From NCBI GenBank assembly GCA_016788205.1, contig JAEUTA010000027.1, positions 147,126-211,125 on the forward strand: a stretch of 64,000 nucleotides of DNA. The letters are read 5' to 3'. Source of the stretch: Flavobacteriales bacterium. Its GTDB lineage: Bacteria > Bacteroidota > Bacteroidia > Flavobacteriales_F > PHOS-HE28. The notes under the pieces were generated by a model. It was given only the letters and a program-made list of their open reading frames with translations. It was not told the origin of the DNA and made no database searches. The first letter of the stretch is position 1; each line of letters begins with the position of its first letter. This document shows positions 8,879 to 17,218 of this stretch, piece after piece. Made by a program: the position numbers and the translations under genes.

Positions 8879-9693
8879 TGATGCGCTCGGTCCTGTTCGT
8901 TTGGTCGTTGTTCATGGCGTGCGTTTCGTTCGCACAACGCACCGGACCTGCCGCGCCATTTACGCTTGGCAGTACCGAGCGCATCCATTCCGTCACCTTG
9001 GGCGAAGACCGGGTCCTGAACATCGCCCTTCCGCTGGGCTATCACCCCGACAGTGCCGCGCGCTACCCCGTAGTCTACCTCCTTGACGGAGGCGCCGACG
9101 AGGACTTCATCCACATCGCCGGGCTGGCCCAGTTCGCTGCCTTCGAGTGGATCGCTTGGATGCAGCCGAGCATCATCGTCGGCATTGCCAATGTTGACCG
9201 GCAACGCGACCTAACGCACCCCACTTCCATCGCCTCCGACAAAGCCGAGTTCCCGACCACTGGTGGGTCTGTGGCCTTCATGACGTTCCTGCAGAAGGAA
9301 GTGATCCCTTTCGTTGAGGCCAGTTACCGGACCTTTCCGGATCGCACCCTCATCGGTCAATCCCTTGGTGGGCTCTTCGCCACGGAGGTGTTGTTGCGCA
9401 AGCCTTACCTGTTCAACCATTACATCATCGTAAGCCCCAGTTTGTGGTGGGACAATGGTTCCGTGTTGGCGATACCTACGGATAGCCTCAGCGCCCCCGA
9501 TATCGGCGTTGCCTCCGTTTACATCGCCGTGGGCCAGGAGGGCAAAGTCATGGTGGGCGGATCGAAGAAGCTGGCCGCACTGGCCAAGAAGGCGCACGTG
9601 CAGGTCGGCTTCGACCAGTTGAAGGACCACGACCACGCCAACATCCTCCACCGGGCGGTATTGGATGCGGTGCGCTGGAGGGCGGGAAAGTGA
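8878..9693 (+). CDS. Secreted alpha/beta hydrolase, esterase D/IroE-like family
   Basis: A 271-residue protein with a signal peptide (VLFVWSLFMACVSFAQ) and a putative-esterase domain. The conserved YPVVYLLDGGADEDF segment and the nucleophile elbow GQSLGGLFA near residue 163 are present, with a final DHDHANILH segment supplying the likely catalytic His. The family hydrolyses ester bonds of small acyl compounds or siderophores. The exact substrate is not deducible. It is translationally coupled to the upstream membrane gene (TGATG). Confidence 0.85.
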   Translation: MMRSVLFVWSLFMACVSFAQRTGPAAPFTLGSTERIHSVTLGEDRVLNIALPLGYHPDSAARYPVVYLLDGGADEDFIHIAGLAQFAAFEWIAWMQPSIIVGIANVDRQRDLTHPTSIASDKAEFPTTGGSVAFMTFLQKEVIPFVEASYRTFPDRTLIGQSLGGLFATEVLLRKPYLFNHYIIVSPSLWWDNGSVLAIPTDSLSAPDIGVASVYIAVGQEGKVMVGGSKKLAALAKKAHVQVGFDQLKDHDHANILHRAVLDAVRWRAGK

Positions 9694-9721
9694 GCGGTTC
9701 GGATCCGGCGGATGCTGCTGT

Positions 9722-10387
9722 TCAGGGCGCTTTGTCGAGGTCGGCACCGCGGATCCACGCCTTCATCATTTCGTCGCCCAATAGACCGCCGATGATGCGG
9801 TAGTGCGAATGAGCCAGCGGGTTGTTGCCATCCAACGGCTCGCTCATCACGCCCACTTCGCGCTGATAGTAGTTGCTGTGCACGAAACGCACCACACCGT
9901 TCCGACACACGATGAACCCCACGTGGTTGTCCAGCCCCACTTTGTACAGGCCATCACCCTGTGCTTGAATGTAGGCCGCCACGTCGTTCACCGGCCTGTC
10001 CCGGAAACGTGCGATCGTGTGGCTGAGCTTCACGGTGATGGGTTCCGCCGCCATCTGCGACCACTTGATGCGAGGCAACCTGAAGCCTGCATCCTGCAAC
10101 ACCGTGTTCACGAAATAGCCACAAGCGATCTTACCCGTTCGGGGAACGCGCGTAGTACCATTGAAGTCCCATGCAGTGCCATGCCAAGCGGGAAGTATGT
10201 CCAGCGTTATGCGGTCGAAAAGGTAGGTGCGCGCACTGTCGATGAGGTGGTGGCGTTGGGCGCTATCGCTTTGTGCGTAAGCTGTGGCGAAGGCCTGCCG
10301 TTTCTCTTCGATGCGCTGCTTCAAGGTGGGATAGTCCATCCCCGCGGCGAGGACGGAAGCGGCCATGATCAGGGCGAATGGGTGCAC
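9722..10387 (-). CDS. Secreted hypothetical protein with NlpC/CHAP-like cysteine-peptidase features
   Basis: 221 residues with a short signal-like N-terminus (FALIMAASVLAAG). The segment GKIACGYFVNTVLQDAG has the Cys-Gly-x-x-hydrophobic pattern of a papain-like amidase. It is followed by DNHVGFIVCRNGVVRF, where the His could be the catalytic partner, and by FVHSNYY. This suggests an N1pC/P60- or CHAP-like fold, possibly acting on the cell wall or on amide bonds, but it is inference from short motifs. Convergent with the esterase; nothing else nearby is informative. Confidence 0.65.
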   Translation of the reverse strand: MHPFALIMAASVLAAGMDYPTLKQRIEEKRQAFATAYAQSDSAQRHHLIDSARTYLFDRITLDILPAWHGTAWDFNGTTRVPRTGKIACGYFVNTVLQDAGFRLPRIKWSQMAAEPITVKLSHTIARFRDRPVNDVAAYIQAQGDGLYKVGLDNHVGFIVCRNGVVRFVHSNYYQREVGVMSEPLDGNNPLAHSHYRIIGGLLGDEMMKAWIRGADLDKAP

Positions 10388-10443
10388 GAGGTGTTTTTCA
10401 ACCCGAATGCACCAAGGACGGTCGAGTAACGTGAACTTGAGGT

Positions 10444-10818
10444 CTAGCCTACAGCGATACCGCTGATCTCCACGTTCACGCCACGGGGCAGCCCCTTCAC
10501 CGCGACCGCTTCGCGAGCGGGTGGCGCCTCGTTGAAGTAGGTGCCGTAAACCTCGTTCACTGCGGCGTAGTGGGCCATGTCGCTCATGAAGATGGTGACT
10601 TTCACCAGATGCTCGTATCCGAGGCCAGCGGCTCTCAACAGTGTTCCCACGTTCTCCATCACCTTGCGCGTTTCGGTCGCGATGTCGCCCGTGTGCAGCG
10701 TACCGTCGCTGTCGATGGCGATCTGGCCGCTGAGGTAAAGGGTGTTGCCGGTCTGGATGGCAGGGGTGTAGGGTGCCAGCGGCTTCGCGGCGTTGGGCGG
10801 ATGGATCGCTTGTTTCAT
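10444..10818 (-). CDS. ridA: RidA family reactive-intermediate deaminase
   Basis: A 124-residue YjgF/YER057c/UK114 protein that hydrolyses enamine/imine intermediates released by PLP enzymes. Family signatures are GNTLYLSGQIAID, the long central helix region METRKVMENVGTLL-like, PPAREAVAVKGLPRG (with the substrate Arg) and VEISGIAVG. Length is typical. The start codon is the last element of an 8-bp-phased repeat (10816-10843). Confidence 0.95.
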   Translation of the reverse strand: MKQAIHPPNAAKPLAPYTPAIQTGNTLYLSGQIAIDSDGTLHTGDIATETRKVMENVGTLLRAAGLGYEHLVKVTIFMSDMAHYAAVNEVYGTYFNEAPPAREAVAVKGLPRGVNVEISGIAVG

Positions 10819-10843
10819 GTGCGTATGTGACCGTGTGCGCGTG
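10816..10843 (-). repeat. 8-bp-phased CA-rich repeat running into the ridA start codon
   Basis: Read on the minus strand: CACGCGCA, CACGGTCA, CATACGCA, then CATG, whose ATG starts ridA. Three degenerate 8-mers share CA at each end. The arrangement resembles the cleaner CACATG array at mpl. Confidence 0.45.
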
Positions 10844-10939
10844 CTCTTGGCCGGTAGGTCGTGCCGCGAAGTTGCGTTACCATCAGCGAACCGGCGCGAT
10901 CGACCTTCTCGCCGATCACCGTAACCTGCATTCCATATT

Positions 10940-11014
10940 CACGTGAGCACGTCGCCACGCGCACATGTCCCCGCATTCCATGAGCATATGCGCACATGCC
11001 CACATGGGCACCTG
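10940..11014 (+). repeat. 8-bp-phased CACATG-like array upstream of surE
   Basis: From 10977 the hexamers TCCATG, CATATG, CACATG, CACATG and CACCTG start at 10977, 10985, 10993, 11001 and 11009, exactly 8 bp apart. A looser group (CACGTG, CACGTC, CACGCG, CACATG) occupies 10940-10967. The array ends 6 nt before the TAGCTTTG box of surE, so here it would lie upstream of the promoter rather than in the leader. Confidence 0.55.
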
Positions 11015-11020
11015 TCATGA

Positions 11021-11028
11021 TAGCTTTG
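11021..11028 (+). promoter_or_regulatory. Putative -7 promoter box of surE
   Basis: TAGCTTTG, a full TAnnTTTG match, ends 7 nt before ATG 11036. It implies a leaderless or nearly leaderless surE transcript. Confidence 0.55.
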
Positions 11029-11035
11029 CGCCCCC

Positions 11036-11815
11036 ATGGAACAACAGCCTCTTATCCTGGTCACCAACGATGATGGCATCTTCGCGCCGGGCATCCGCAC
11101 GCTGGCCGAAGAGATGAAGGCCTTCGGACGGGTGATGGTGGTGGCTCCGGACAAACCGCAGAGCGCCATGGGGCATGCCATCACCATCCACAGCTTCCTG
11201 CGCCTGCAGAGTGTGCACCTGATGGACGGCATCGAGGCATGGAGTTGCAGTGGCACGCCGGTGGATTGTGTGAAGCTGGCCATCTACAAGCTGCTCGGTG
11301 GCAACAAACCCGACCTGCTGGTGAGCGGTGTGAACCACGGCGCGAACATCAGCATCAACGTACTCTACAGCGGAACCATGAGCGCTGCGGTGGAAGGGGC
11401 CATGGAAGGCATTCCCAGCATCGGGTTCAGCTTGATGGACCACGCCATTGAAGCGGACTTCGCGCAGGTACGTCCGGTGATCCGCAGCGTGGTGTCCAAT
11501 ACATTGAAACACGGGATCACGCCAGGTACCTGCCTCAATGTGAACGTGCCGCGCAATGATGGAGCGGAACTGAAGGGTATCCGTGTATGCCGCCAGGCAA
11601 AGGCCAACTACAAGGACGAATTCGAAACGCGTCTGGATCCCGGGAACAAGGAATACTATTGGATGCGCGGTGCCTTCGAGAGCGAAGAGCAGGGGGAGGA
11701 CACTGACGTGTGGGCCGTTGAAAACAGGTACGTGAGCCTGGTGCCCACCCAATTCGATATGACCGCGCATCATTCCATCGCCACGCTCAACACCTGGGGC
11801 CATGCGCTGGGATAG
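11036..11815 (+). CDS. surE: 5'/3'-nucleotidase SurE
   Basis: A 259-residue metal-dependent nucleoside monophosphatase. The N-terminal LILVTNDDGIFAPGI holds the paired Asp metal ligands. VAPDKPQSAMGHAIT and SGTPVDCVKLA are the conserved substrate-binding blocks, and SGVNHGANI with YSGTMSAAVEG is the family's active-site Asn/Ser region. Length is typical. It heads a compact run with a small membrane gene and lpxB. Confidence 0.97.
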   Translation: MEQQPLILVTNDDGIFAPGIRTLAEEMKAFGRVMVVAPDKPQSAMGHAITIHSFLRLQSVHLMDGIEAWSCSGTPVDCVKLAIYKLLGGNKPDLLVSGVNHGANISINVLYSGTMSAAVEGAMEGIPSIGFSLMDHAIEADFAQVRPVIRSVVSNTLKHGITPGTCLNVNVPRNDGAELKGIRVCRQAKANYKDEFETRLDPGNKEYYWMRGAFESEEQGEDTDVWAVENRYVSLVPTQFDMTAHHSIATLNTWGHALG

Positions 11816-12131
11816 TGTTCCGGCGGGCTTCGTACTCGGTGCACTGGCTCCGGTGCTGGGCTTTTTCGCATACGGCGGCATGTATGTCACCGCCATCAAG
11901 CCGTGGTACGACATCAGCTGGTTCGTGAACGACCTCTTTCTGGGCACGCCTGAATTCCGCACGCGCATCGTGAGCATCAGTCTTGTTGCCGATGCCTTCC
12001 TCTTTTTCCTCTTCGACCGTATGGATCGGCACAAGGCCATGCGCGGTGTCATCCTGGCCATGCTGGCCTACGGACTATACATCGTACCGGCCATCGTATA
12101 CGATGAACTCGTGAAGCTGGGCTGGATCTGA
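11802..12131 (+). CDS. Small hypothetical membrane protein
   Basis: 109 residues, overlapping the 3' end of surE by 14 bases and ending one base before the lpxB start codon, so translation is probably coupled on both sides. Three hydrophobic segments: about residues 9-28, 54-70 and 80-98. No family is recognised with certainty. Its conserved-looking placement between surE and lpxB suggests an envelope role, but nothing catalytic is visible. Confidence 0.8.
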   Translation: MRWDSVPAGFVLGALAPVLGFFAYGGMYVTAIKPWYDISWFVNDLFLGTPEFRTRIVSISLVADAFLFFLFDRMDRHKAMRGVILAMLAYGLYIVPAIVYDELVKLGWI

Positions 12132-12132
12132 C

Positions 12133-13257
12133 ATGGGCGAACGCATCTACATCATCGCAGGAGAAGCCAGCGGTGACCTGCACGGGGGGAATCTCGTGCG
12201 GGAGTTGTTCAACCTAGCGGGATCAGGGGAACTGCACGTTCGCGCTTGGGGCGGAGAGCGCATGGCAGCTGCCGGTGCCGAGGTGGTGAAGCACTATCGC
12301 GACCTAGCCTTCATGGGCTTCACCCAGGTGGTGATGAATCTGCGCACCATCCTGCGCAACATCGACACGTGCAAGAAAGACATCGAAGCGTTCAGGCCCG
12401 ATATGCTCATCCTTGTCGACTATCCCGGTTTCAACCTGCGCATCGCTGAGTGGGCGCACGCCAAGGGCATACCGGTGCACTATTACATCAGTCCGCAAGT
12501 GTGGGCGTGGAAGAAGGGCAGGGTACGCACCATCAAGAACGTCGTTGATCGCATGTACGTGATCCTTCCCTTCGAGAAGGACTGGTACGCACGCTACGGC
12601 TACGATGTGGAGTTCGTGGGTCATCCGTTGCTGGACGCTATCGAACAGGAAGGCAAGACACCGCTCGCCCCCCTGCCCGGTGCTGATGACCGTCCACTGG
12701 TGGCTTTGCTGCCGGGCAGCCGCAAGCAGGAGATCGCACGGATGCTGCCGCTGATGGCCGAGGTCGCAAGACGCTATCCGGCCTATCGGTTCGTCATGGC
12801 CGCAGCACCCTCCGTACCCGATGCCACGTACAAAGCAGGACTCAAAGGCACCGCCATCACCTTGGTGAAGGGCCGCACCTACGACGTGCTGCGCCATGCC
12901 CAGGGAGCCTTGGTCACCAGCGGTACGGCCACATTGGAAACGGCGCTATTCGGGGTGCCTGAAGTGGTGTGCTACAGCGGCAGTGCGCTTAACGTGTGGA
13001 TCGCCAAGAGGCTGGTGGACATCGAATTCATCAGTCTGGTCAACCTTATCATGGGCCGGGAGGTGGTGCGCGAGTTGATCCAGCAGGAGCTAACAGCCGA
13101 TAGCCTTTCCGCAGAACTGGAGCGCATCATGTCACCCGGTGTGGAGCGCAGTACCATGGAAAAGGACCTGGAGCAGCTGCGTCAAAAGCTAGGCGGGCCG
13201 GGCGCTTCAGCGAAGGTCGCCATGGCGGTGTGGAAAAGTCTGCACCCGATGGACTGA
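12133..13257 (+). CDS. lpxB: Lipid-A-disaccharide synthase
   Basis: A 374-residue GT19 enzyme condensing UDP-2,3-diacylglucosamine with lipid X in lipid A synthesis, peripheral to the inner membrane. MGERIYIIAGEASGDLHGGNL is the family N-terminus, followed by VDYPGFNLRIA, YYISPQVWAWKKGRV and LLPGSRKQEI, all diagnostic. Length matches the family. Located one base after the small membrane gene. This shows a lipid A-bearing outer membrane. Confidence 0.97.
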   Translation: MGERIYIIAGEASGDLHGGNLVRELFNLAGSGELHVRAWGGERMAAAGAEVVKHYRDLAFMGFTQVVMNLRTILRNIDTCKKDIEAFRPDMLILVDYPGFNLRIAEWAHAKGIPVHYYISPQVWAWKKGRVRTIKNVVDRMYVILPFEKDWYARYGYDVEFVGHPLLDAIEQEGKTPLAPLPGADDRPLVALLPGSRKQEIARMLPLMAEVARRYPAYRFVMAAAPSVPDATYKAGLKGTAITLVKGRTYDVLRHAQGALVTSGTATLETALFGVPEVVCYSGSALNVWIAKRLVDIEFISLVNLIMGREVVRELIQQELTADSLSAELERIMSPGVERSTMEKDLEQLRQKLGGPGASAKVAMAVWKSLHPMD

Positions 13258-13292
13258 GGGCCTTTCGGGGTCCCGGTACTTTCGGCCTCGGA

Positions 13293-14486
13293 ATGCGTTC
13301 TATCACGCTCGGTCTCTCCCTATTGCTTTCCCTGTGTCTATGGGCTCAGGAGCGCACATTGCGTATCGGTATCCTGCGCGAGCGCACCTTCCGCAGTGTG
13401 CTGGTGATGAGCGCGAAAGGGACCTGTGCGGTGTTCGCTGACGGTGAACGCAAGGGAGAGATCCAGGTGAACGACGGTCTCCGGGTCGACATCTCAGGCC
13501 GCACCCTCACCGCCAAGTCGCTGGGCCTTGCATTCACCGCCAAGGAGCGCATCGAACTTGTGCCACGGGTAGGCACGAGCGGACTGCGCTTGCGCCTACC
13601 GGAAAGCAAGATGGCTGAGCGCACCTACCCGGGGAGCATCAGCATCACTGCGGAAGGCGGCGTTATCAAGTTGACCAACGCGGTCCCCATCGAAGCCTAC
13701 ACAGCGGGCGTTGTGCAAGCGGAAGCTGGCAAGGAACACCGGGGCGAGTATTACAAGTTGCAGAGCGTGAGCTGCCGTACCTACGCGCTGTGCAACGTCC
13801 GCAAACATGCTCCCGATGGCTTCGAACTGTGCGATGCGGTGCATTGTCAGGTGTACCACGGAGCGTGCAAGCAGGACAGCATCAAGCTGGCCGTTGAGGC
13901 TACGAAGGGCATGGTGATGGTGGATGCGGACATCAAGCTGATCCATGCGTTGTTCCACAGTAACTGCGGCGGCGAGACCATGAACGCAGAGGATCTGTGG
14001 ACCAAGCGAGAGCCATACCTGCGCTCCACCATCGACACGTTCTGTCGTACGGAACCGCACGCCAACTGGCAACGCACGCTCACCCGCAAGGAGTGGCTCG
14101 GCTATCTGGAGCGTCGTTTCGGTGTGAAGTCAGCGAATAAGAGCGGTTTGGAGGCCATGCTCAATTATGAGCCTACATGCCGCGACCTCTATTTGGGCAA
14201 CGCCTATCCGCTGGTGCCGCTGAAGCATGTGCGAGAGGACCTGAAGTTGAACAGTACGTATTTCACGGTGACCACCAACGGCGACCAAGTCGTACTGAGC
14301 GGTCGCGGCTTTGGCCACGGCGTAGGTCTGTGTCAGGAAGGTGCCATGCATATGGCGAGGCAGGGCCAAGGTTACACTGATATCCTGCGCCACTACTATA
14401 CGGATGTTCACCTCGTTGACGTGAACACGCTGGACTTCTTCCGCGACGAGGAGCGTTCCACCGGGATCGCCGGACCCCAGCGCTGA
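13293..14486 (+). CDS. Secreted SpoIID/LytB domain protein
   Basis: 397 residues. ATG 13293 (MRSITLGLSLLLSLCLWAQ) gives a clean signal peptide; an upstream in-frame ATG would overlap lpxB. The SpoIID/LytB core is seen as YTAGVVQAEAGKEHRGEYYKL, QSVSCRTYALCN, HSNCGGETMNAEDLW and GRGFGHGVGLCQEGA. SpoIID relatives are lytic transglycosylases that act on glycan strands stripped of stem peptides. Non-sporulating Bacteroidota commonly carry them; the role here is probably cell-wall turnover. Confidence 0.9.
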   Translation: MRSITLGLSLLLSLCLWAQERTLRIGILRERTFRSVLVMSAKGTCAVFADGERKGEIQVNDGLRVDISGRTLTAKSLGLAFTAKERIELVPRVGTSGLRLRLPESKMAERTYPGSISITAEGGVIKLTNAVPIEAYTAGVVQAEAGKEHRGEYYKLQSVSCRTYALCNVRKHAPDGFELCDAVHCQVYHGACKQDSIKLAVEATKGMVMVDADIKLIHALFHSNCGGETMNAEDLWTKREPYLRSTIDTFCRTEPHANWQRTLTRKEWLGYLERRFGVKSANKSGLEAMLNYEPTCRDLYLGNAYPLVPLKHVREDLKLNSTYFTVTTNGDQVVLSGRGFGHGVGLCQEGAMHMARQGQGYTDILRHYYTDVHLVDVNTLDFFRDEERSTGIAGPQR

Positions 14487-15758
14487 TCACGCATCCTGTA
14501 CGCGCCACCAACTGGCTTTGCGCGGGTGGAGCAGGGCATTGTAGACGAAGGCCCCGATCAAACAACCGGTAGCGATGCCCGAAAGTGCGAATAGCAGGGC
14601 CAGCACACTACCACCCGTATCCAGCCCGCTGGCGATGCCCGTTACGCTCATCAGACCGAAGGAGCCCGGCGTAAGCAGCCAGAAACCGGGAAGGAAGGTG
14701 ACGATGGCGGGCGGGCCGTTGAAACGGAATTCGATCACGAGGGCGGTCATCGTCATCAACGCTGCGCCGAAGAACGCCGTGGAAGCGCCATTGATGAACA
14801 GGCCGGAAAGCGTCTGTCCGCCATAGGCCATGAAGGCGGTGATGAGCATGAAGATGAACGAACGGCGCTTGCTGCTCTGATAGATGTGCAGGCCGAATGC
14901 GAACAGGACCACGCCCAACCAGGGCCAGAAGGTCGGTATCCGATCGGTGAACTGCGTGGCGAAGTGGGTGCTCCCATCATCAAAGGTTTTGAAACCACCG
15001 ATGATGCCGAAAGCCAGCAATACCAACCGTGTGAAGCCCGCCACCATTCGGCTGGCACCGGAAATGATGCTGTTGTACGCCAGTTCGATCACGCTAACGG
15101 TGAGCATCATGCCGGGTAGGAAGGTGATCAACGGTGGGATCAGGATGTTGAGCGCAGGCTCCTTCAGGCCATAACGATAGCCGAGTGCCACGCCTGCACT
15201 GAGTACGAAGGACACCACAACTGGCAATACCACCGACCACGACGGTCTGCGCCGGGCGACTACCAGGATAAGCGCACAAACGAAAGCCATGAGGCCGGTG
15301 ATGAGCAGGCCTTTCCAGGACGGGCGTAACATGATCGCCACACCGAGCGTGGTCATCAGGTAGCCGCACACGTAACCAACGTCGCCATAGTAGTGCGGTG
15401 TGCGCCACATCTCGCTCAACCGGTCAAGGCCTTCCTGCGGGGTAAGTTCCCCTTTGCGCGCGGATCGTGCGATGGTTAGCACTTCCTCGATCTGGTCGAA
15501 CCGCAAGGGCCCCACACGATAGGCGCCATGGGCCATGTCCACCTGGTGCTCGTCGCCCTTCTCCCATTTCAGGAAGAGCACGGTGGGTAGCACGAAGACC
15601 TGCACATCGGGTTCACCATTGGCACGTGCGATCATCGCCAGGTCCCGTTCCACCAAGGACACGGCGTTGCCTGCGTTCAGCTCCGCCTGGCCGAGTTTTC
15701 CCAGGAAACGCAGCAACGTGGCACGCTCGTGCGGGTCGTTCGTGCTGGCCGGGCTCAT
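14487..15758 (-). CDS. ThrE-like threonine/serine exporter (DUF1212 family)
   Basis: 423 residues. ATG 15758 (MSPASTNDPHERATL) is chosen because a TACTTTCG box lies 4 nt upstream. The amphipathic N-terminal cytoplasmic domain (about 1-125) precedes roughly ten membrane segments. The conserved LIPPLITFLPGMMLTVSVIEL motif and a repeated TFLPGFWLLTPGS motif mark the ThrE and ThrE_2 halves, fused in one chain as in actinobacterial ThrE. It should export small amino acids or dipeptides across the inner membrane. Convergent with the SpoIID gene, with no gap. Confidence 0.85.
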   Translation of the reverse strand: MSPASTNDPHERATLLRFLGKLGQAELNAGNAVSLVERDLAMIARANGEPDVQVFVLPTVLFLKWEKGDEHQVDMAHGAYRVGPLRFDQIEEVLTIARSARKGELTPQEGLDRLSEMWRTPHYYGDVGYVCGYLMTTLGVAIMLRPSWKGLLITGLMAFVCALILVVARRRPSWSVVLPVVVSFVLSAGVALGYRYGLKEPALNILIPPLITFLPGMMLTVSVIELAYNSIISGASRMVAGFTRLVLLAFGIIGGFKTFDDGSTHFATQFTDRIPTFWPWLGVVLFAFGLHIYQSSKRRSFIFMLITAFMAYGGQTLSGLFINGASTAFFGAALMTMTALVIEFRFNGPPAIVTFLPGFWLLTPGSFGLMSVTGIASGLDTGGSVLALLFALSGIATGCLIGAFVYNALLHPRKASWWRVQDA

Positions 15759-15762
15759 GCTG

Positions 15763-15770
15763 CGAAAGTA
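15763..15770 (-). promoter_or_regulatory. Putative -7 promoter box of the ThrE-like gene
   Basis: TACTTTCG on the minus strand, ending 4 nt before ATG 15758. It fits TAnnTTYG and supports the chosen start. Confidence 0.45.
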
Positions 15771-15787
15771 GCCGAGCTTGATGTGTA

Positions 15788-15887
15788 ACCGTGAATGGAC
15801 GTGCATGAACGTGAATAGGCCCCGCAGCACTGGGGAATTCCAAGCTGAGCGTGTATTCATTTTCGTTCATTCCCGTCCATTCACGGT
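15788..15887. repeat. 10-bp-phased inverted array in the divergent ThrE/RlmI promoter region
   Basis: The left half, 15791-15820, is three 10-mers: GTGAATGGAC, GTGCATGAAC, GTGAATAGGC. The right half, 15855-15884, is the same family inverted: ATTCATTTTC, GTTCATTCCC, GTCCATTCAC. The outer 14 bp (15788-15801 and 15874-15887) are perfectly complementary. The array lies between two divergent -7 boxes. Confidence 0.6.
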
Positions 15888-15913
15888 GAAATGATCCCCA
15901 CTTCCGATACATC

Positions 15914-15921
15914 TACCTTCG
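15914..15921 (+). promoter_or_regulatory. Putative -7 promoter box of the RlmI-like gene
   Basis: TACCTTCG ending 4 nt before ATG 15926, again a TAnnTTYG box almost touching the start codon. Confidence 0.45.
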
Positions 15922-15925
15922 CGGC

Positions 15926-17098
15926 ATGGCACAGGCGCGCATTTCGGTGAACGACACACAGGACCGCATACTCCGCGGTCATCCGTGGATCTTCGCCAAC
16001 CAGATCGTGAAGGAGGAGGGGAGCTACGAGCCCGGGGATGTGGTGCAGGTCTATGATGCGCGTCGTCGTGCGCTCGGTCAGGGCTATATCAACCCGGCCT
16101 CACTGATCCGCGTGCGCATGCTCACCGAACATGTGGAGGAGCGCGTGAACAAGGAGTTCATCGCAGGTCGGATCGAACGCGCGTGGAAGTACCGCCAACG
16201 CATGGGCTATACAGGTTCGTGCCGCGTGGTGTTCGGTGATGCCGATCTCCTGCCGGGCTTGGTGGTGGACAAGTTCAACGATATCCTTTCCGTGCAGTTC
16301 CTGACGCTCGGTATGGAACGTTGGAAAGACGTGGTGCTTGGCGCGCTGCAGGAGGTCATCAAGCCGGAAGGCATCTACCTGCGCAACGATGTGCTCATCC
16401 GGGAGAAGGAAGGATTGGCACTGGACAAGGGTTTTCATGGTAAACCCTTCAAGACCGACCTGCTCATCGATGAGAACGGGTTGAAGCTGCACGTGGATGT
16501 GGCACAAGGCCAGAAGACCGGTCACTTCCTGGATCAAGTACAGAACCACGCGGAGATGGCCCGTATCAGCAAGGGACGGCGAGTGCTGGACTGCTTCACG
16601 CACACCGGCGGGTTCGGCCTGCATGCTGCGCACTATGGGGCGAAGGAAGTACTGGGGCTGGACATCAGTGACGAAGCCGTGTCACAGGCGACGCGCAACG
16701 CGGCCGCCAATGCCTTGAAGGATTGTCGTTTCAAGGTGGCTAACGTTTTCGATCACCTCACCGAGATGAGCCGAACTGGCGAGCAATGGGATGTCATCGT
16801 GCTGGATCCGCCCGCGTTCGCCAAGAACCGCGGTGCCATGGACAATGCGTATCGTGGCTACAAGGAGATCAATCTGCGCGCGCTGAAGTGCATACCCAAC
16901 GGCGGCTTTCTGGTCACATGCTCCTGCTCGCAGCACATGACGCCGGACCTGTTCCGCAAAATGGTGGCCGAAGCTGCGCGTGACGCGGGCCGTAGGGTGC
17001 GCGAAGTGTATTACGGAGCACAGCCTCCGGACCATCCGATCCTTTGGGGTGTGCCGGAAACGCACTACCTGAAGTGCTTGATGTTGGAGGTGCTCTGA
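15926..17098 (+). CDS. rlmI: RlmI-like 23S rRNA m5C methyltransferase
   Basis: 390 residues. An N-terminal PUA domain (about 1-80, with HPWIFANQI and GDVVQVYDA) binds rRNA. The Rossmann methyltransferase domain has the SAM motif RVLDCFTHTGGFGLHAA, the acidic loop VLGLDISDEAV, motif IV VLDPPAFAKN and motif VI LVTCSCSQHM with the catalytic Cys. The family methylates C1962 of 23S rRNA in E. coli; the same target is likely but unproven here. Typical length. Confidence 0.9.
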   Translation: MAQARISVNDTQDRILRGHPWIFANQIVKEEGSYEPGDVVQVYDARRRALGQGYINPASLIRVRMLTEHVEERVNKEFIAGRIERAWKYRQRMGYTGSCRVVFGDADLLPGLVVDKFNDILSVQFLTLGMERWKDVVLGALQEVIKPEGIYLRNDVLIREKEGLALDKGFHGKPFKTDLLIDENGLKLHVDVAQGQKTGHFLDQVQNHAEMARISKGRRVLDCFTHTGGFGLHAAHYGAKEVLGLDISDEAVSQATRNAAANALKDCRFKVANVFDHLTEMSRTGEQWDVIVLDPPAFAKNRGAMDNAYRGYKEINLRALKCIPNGGFLVTCSCSQHMTPDLFRKMVAEAARDAGRRVREVYYGAQPPDHPILWGVPETHYLKCLMLEVL

Positions 17099-17218
17099 TC
17101 GGGCACGCGTAGGTACCGTTGAGCGCTTCCCGCTAAGCCTATCCATGCGGGCAGGTCCGGGATACCGCCTGTTCTCCCTGTCGGGTGTTACCTTCACTCA
17201 ACGCATCGTCCAAAGCGC

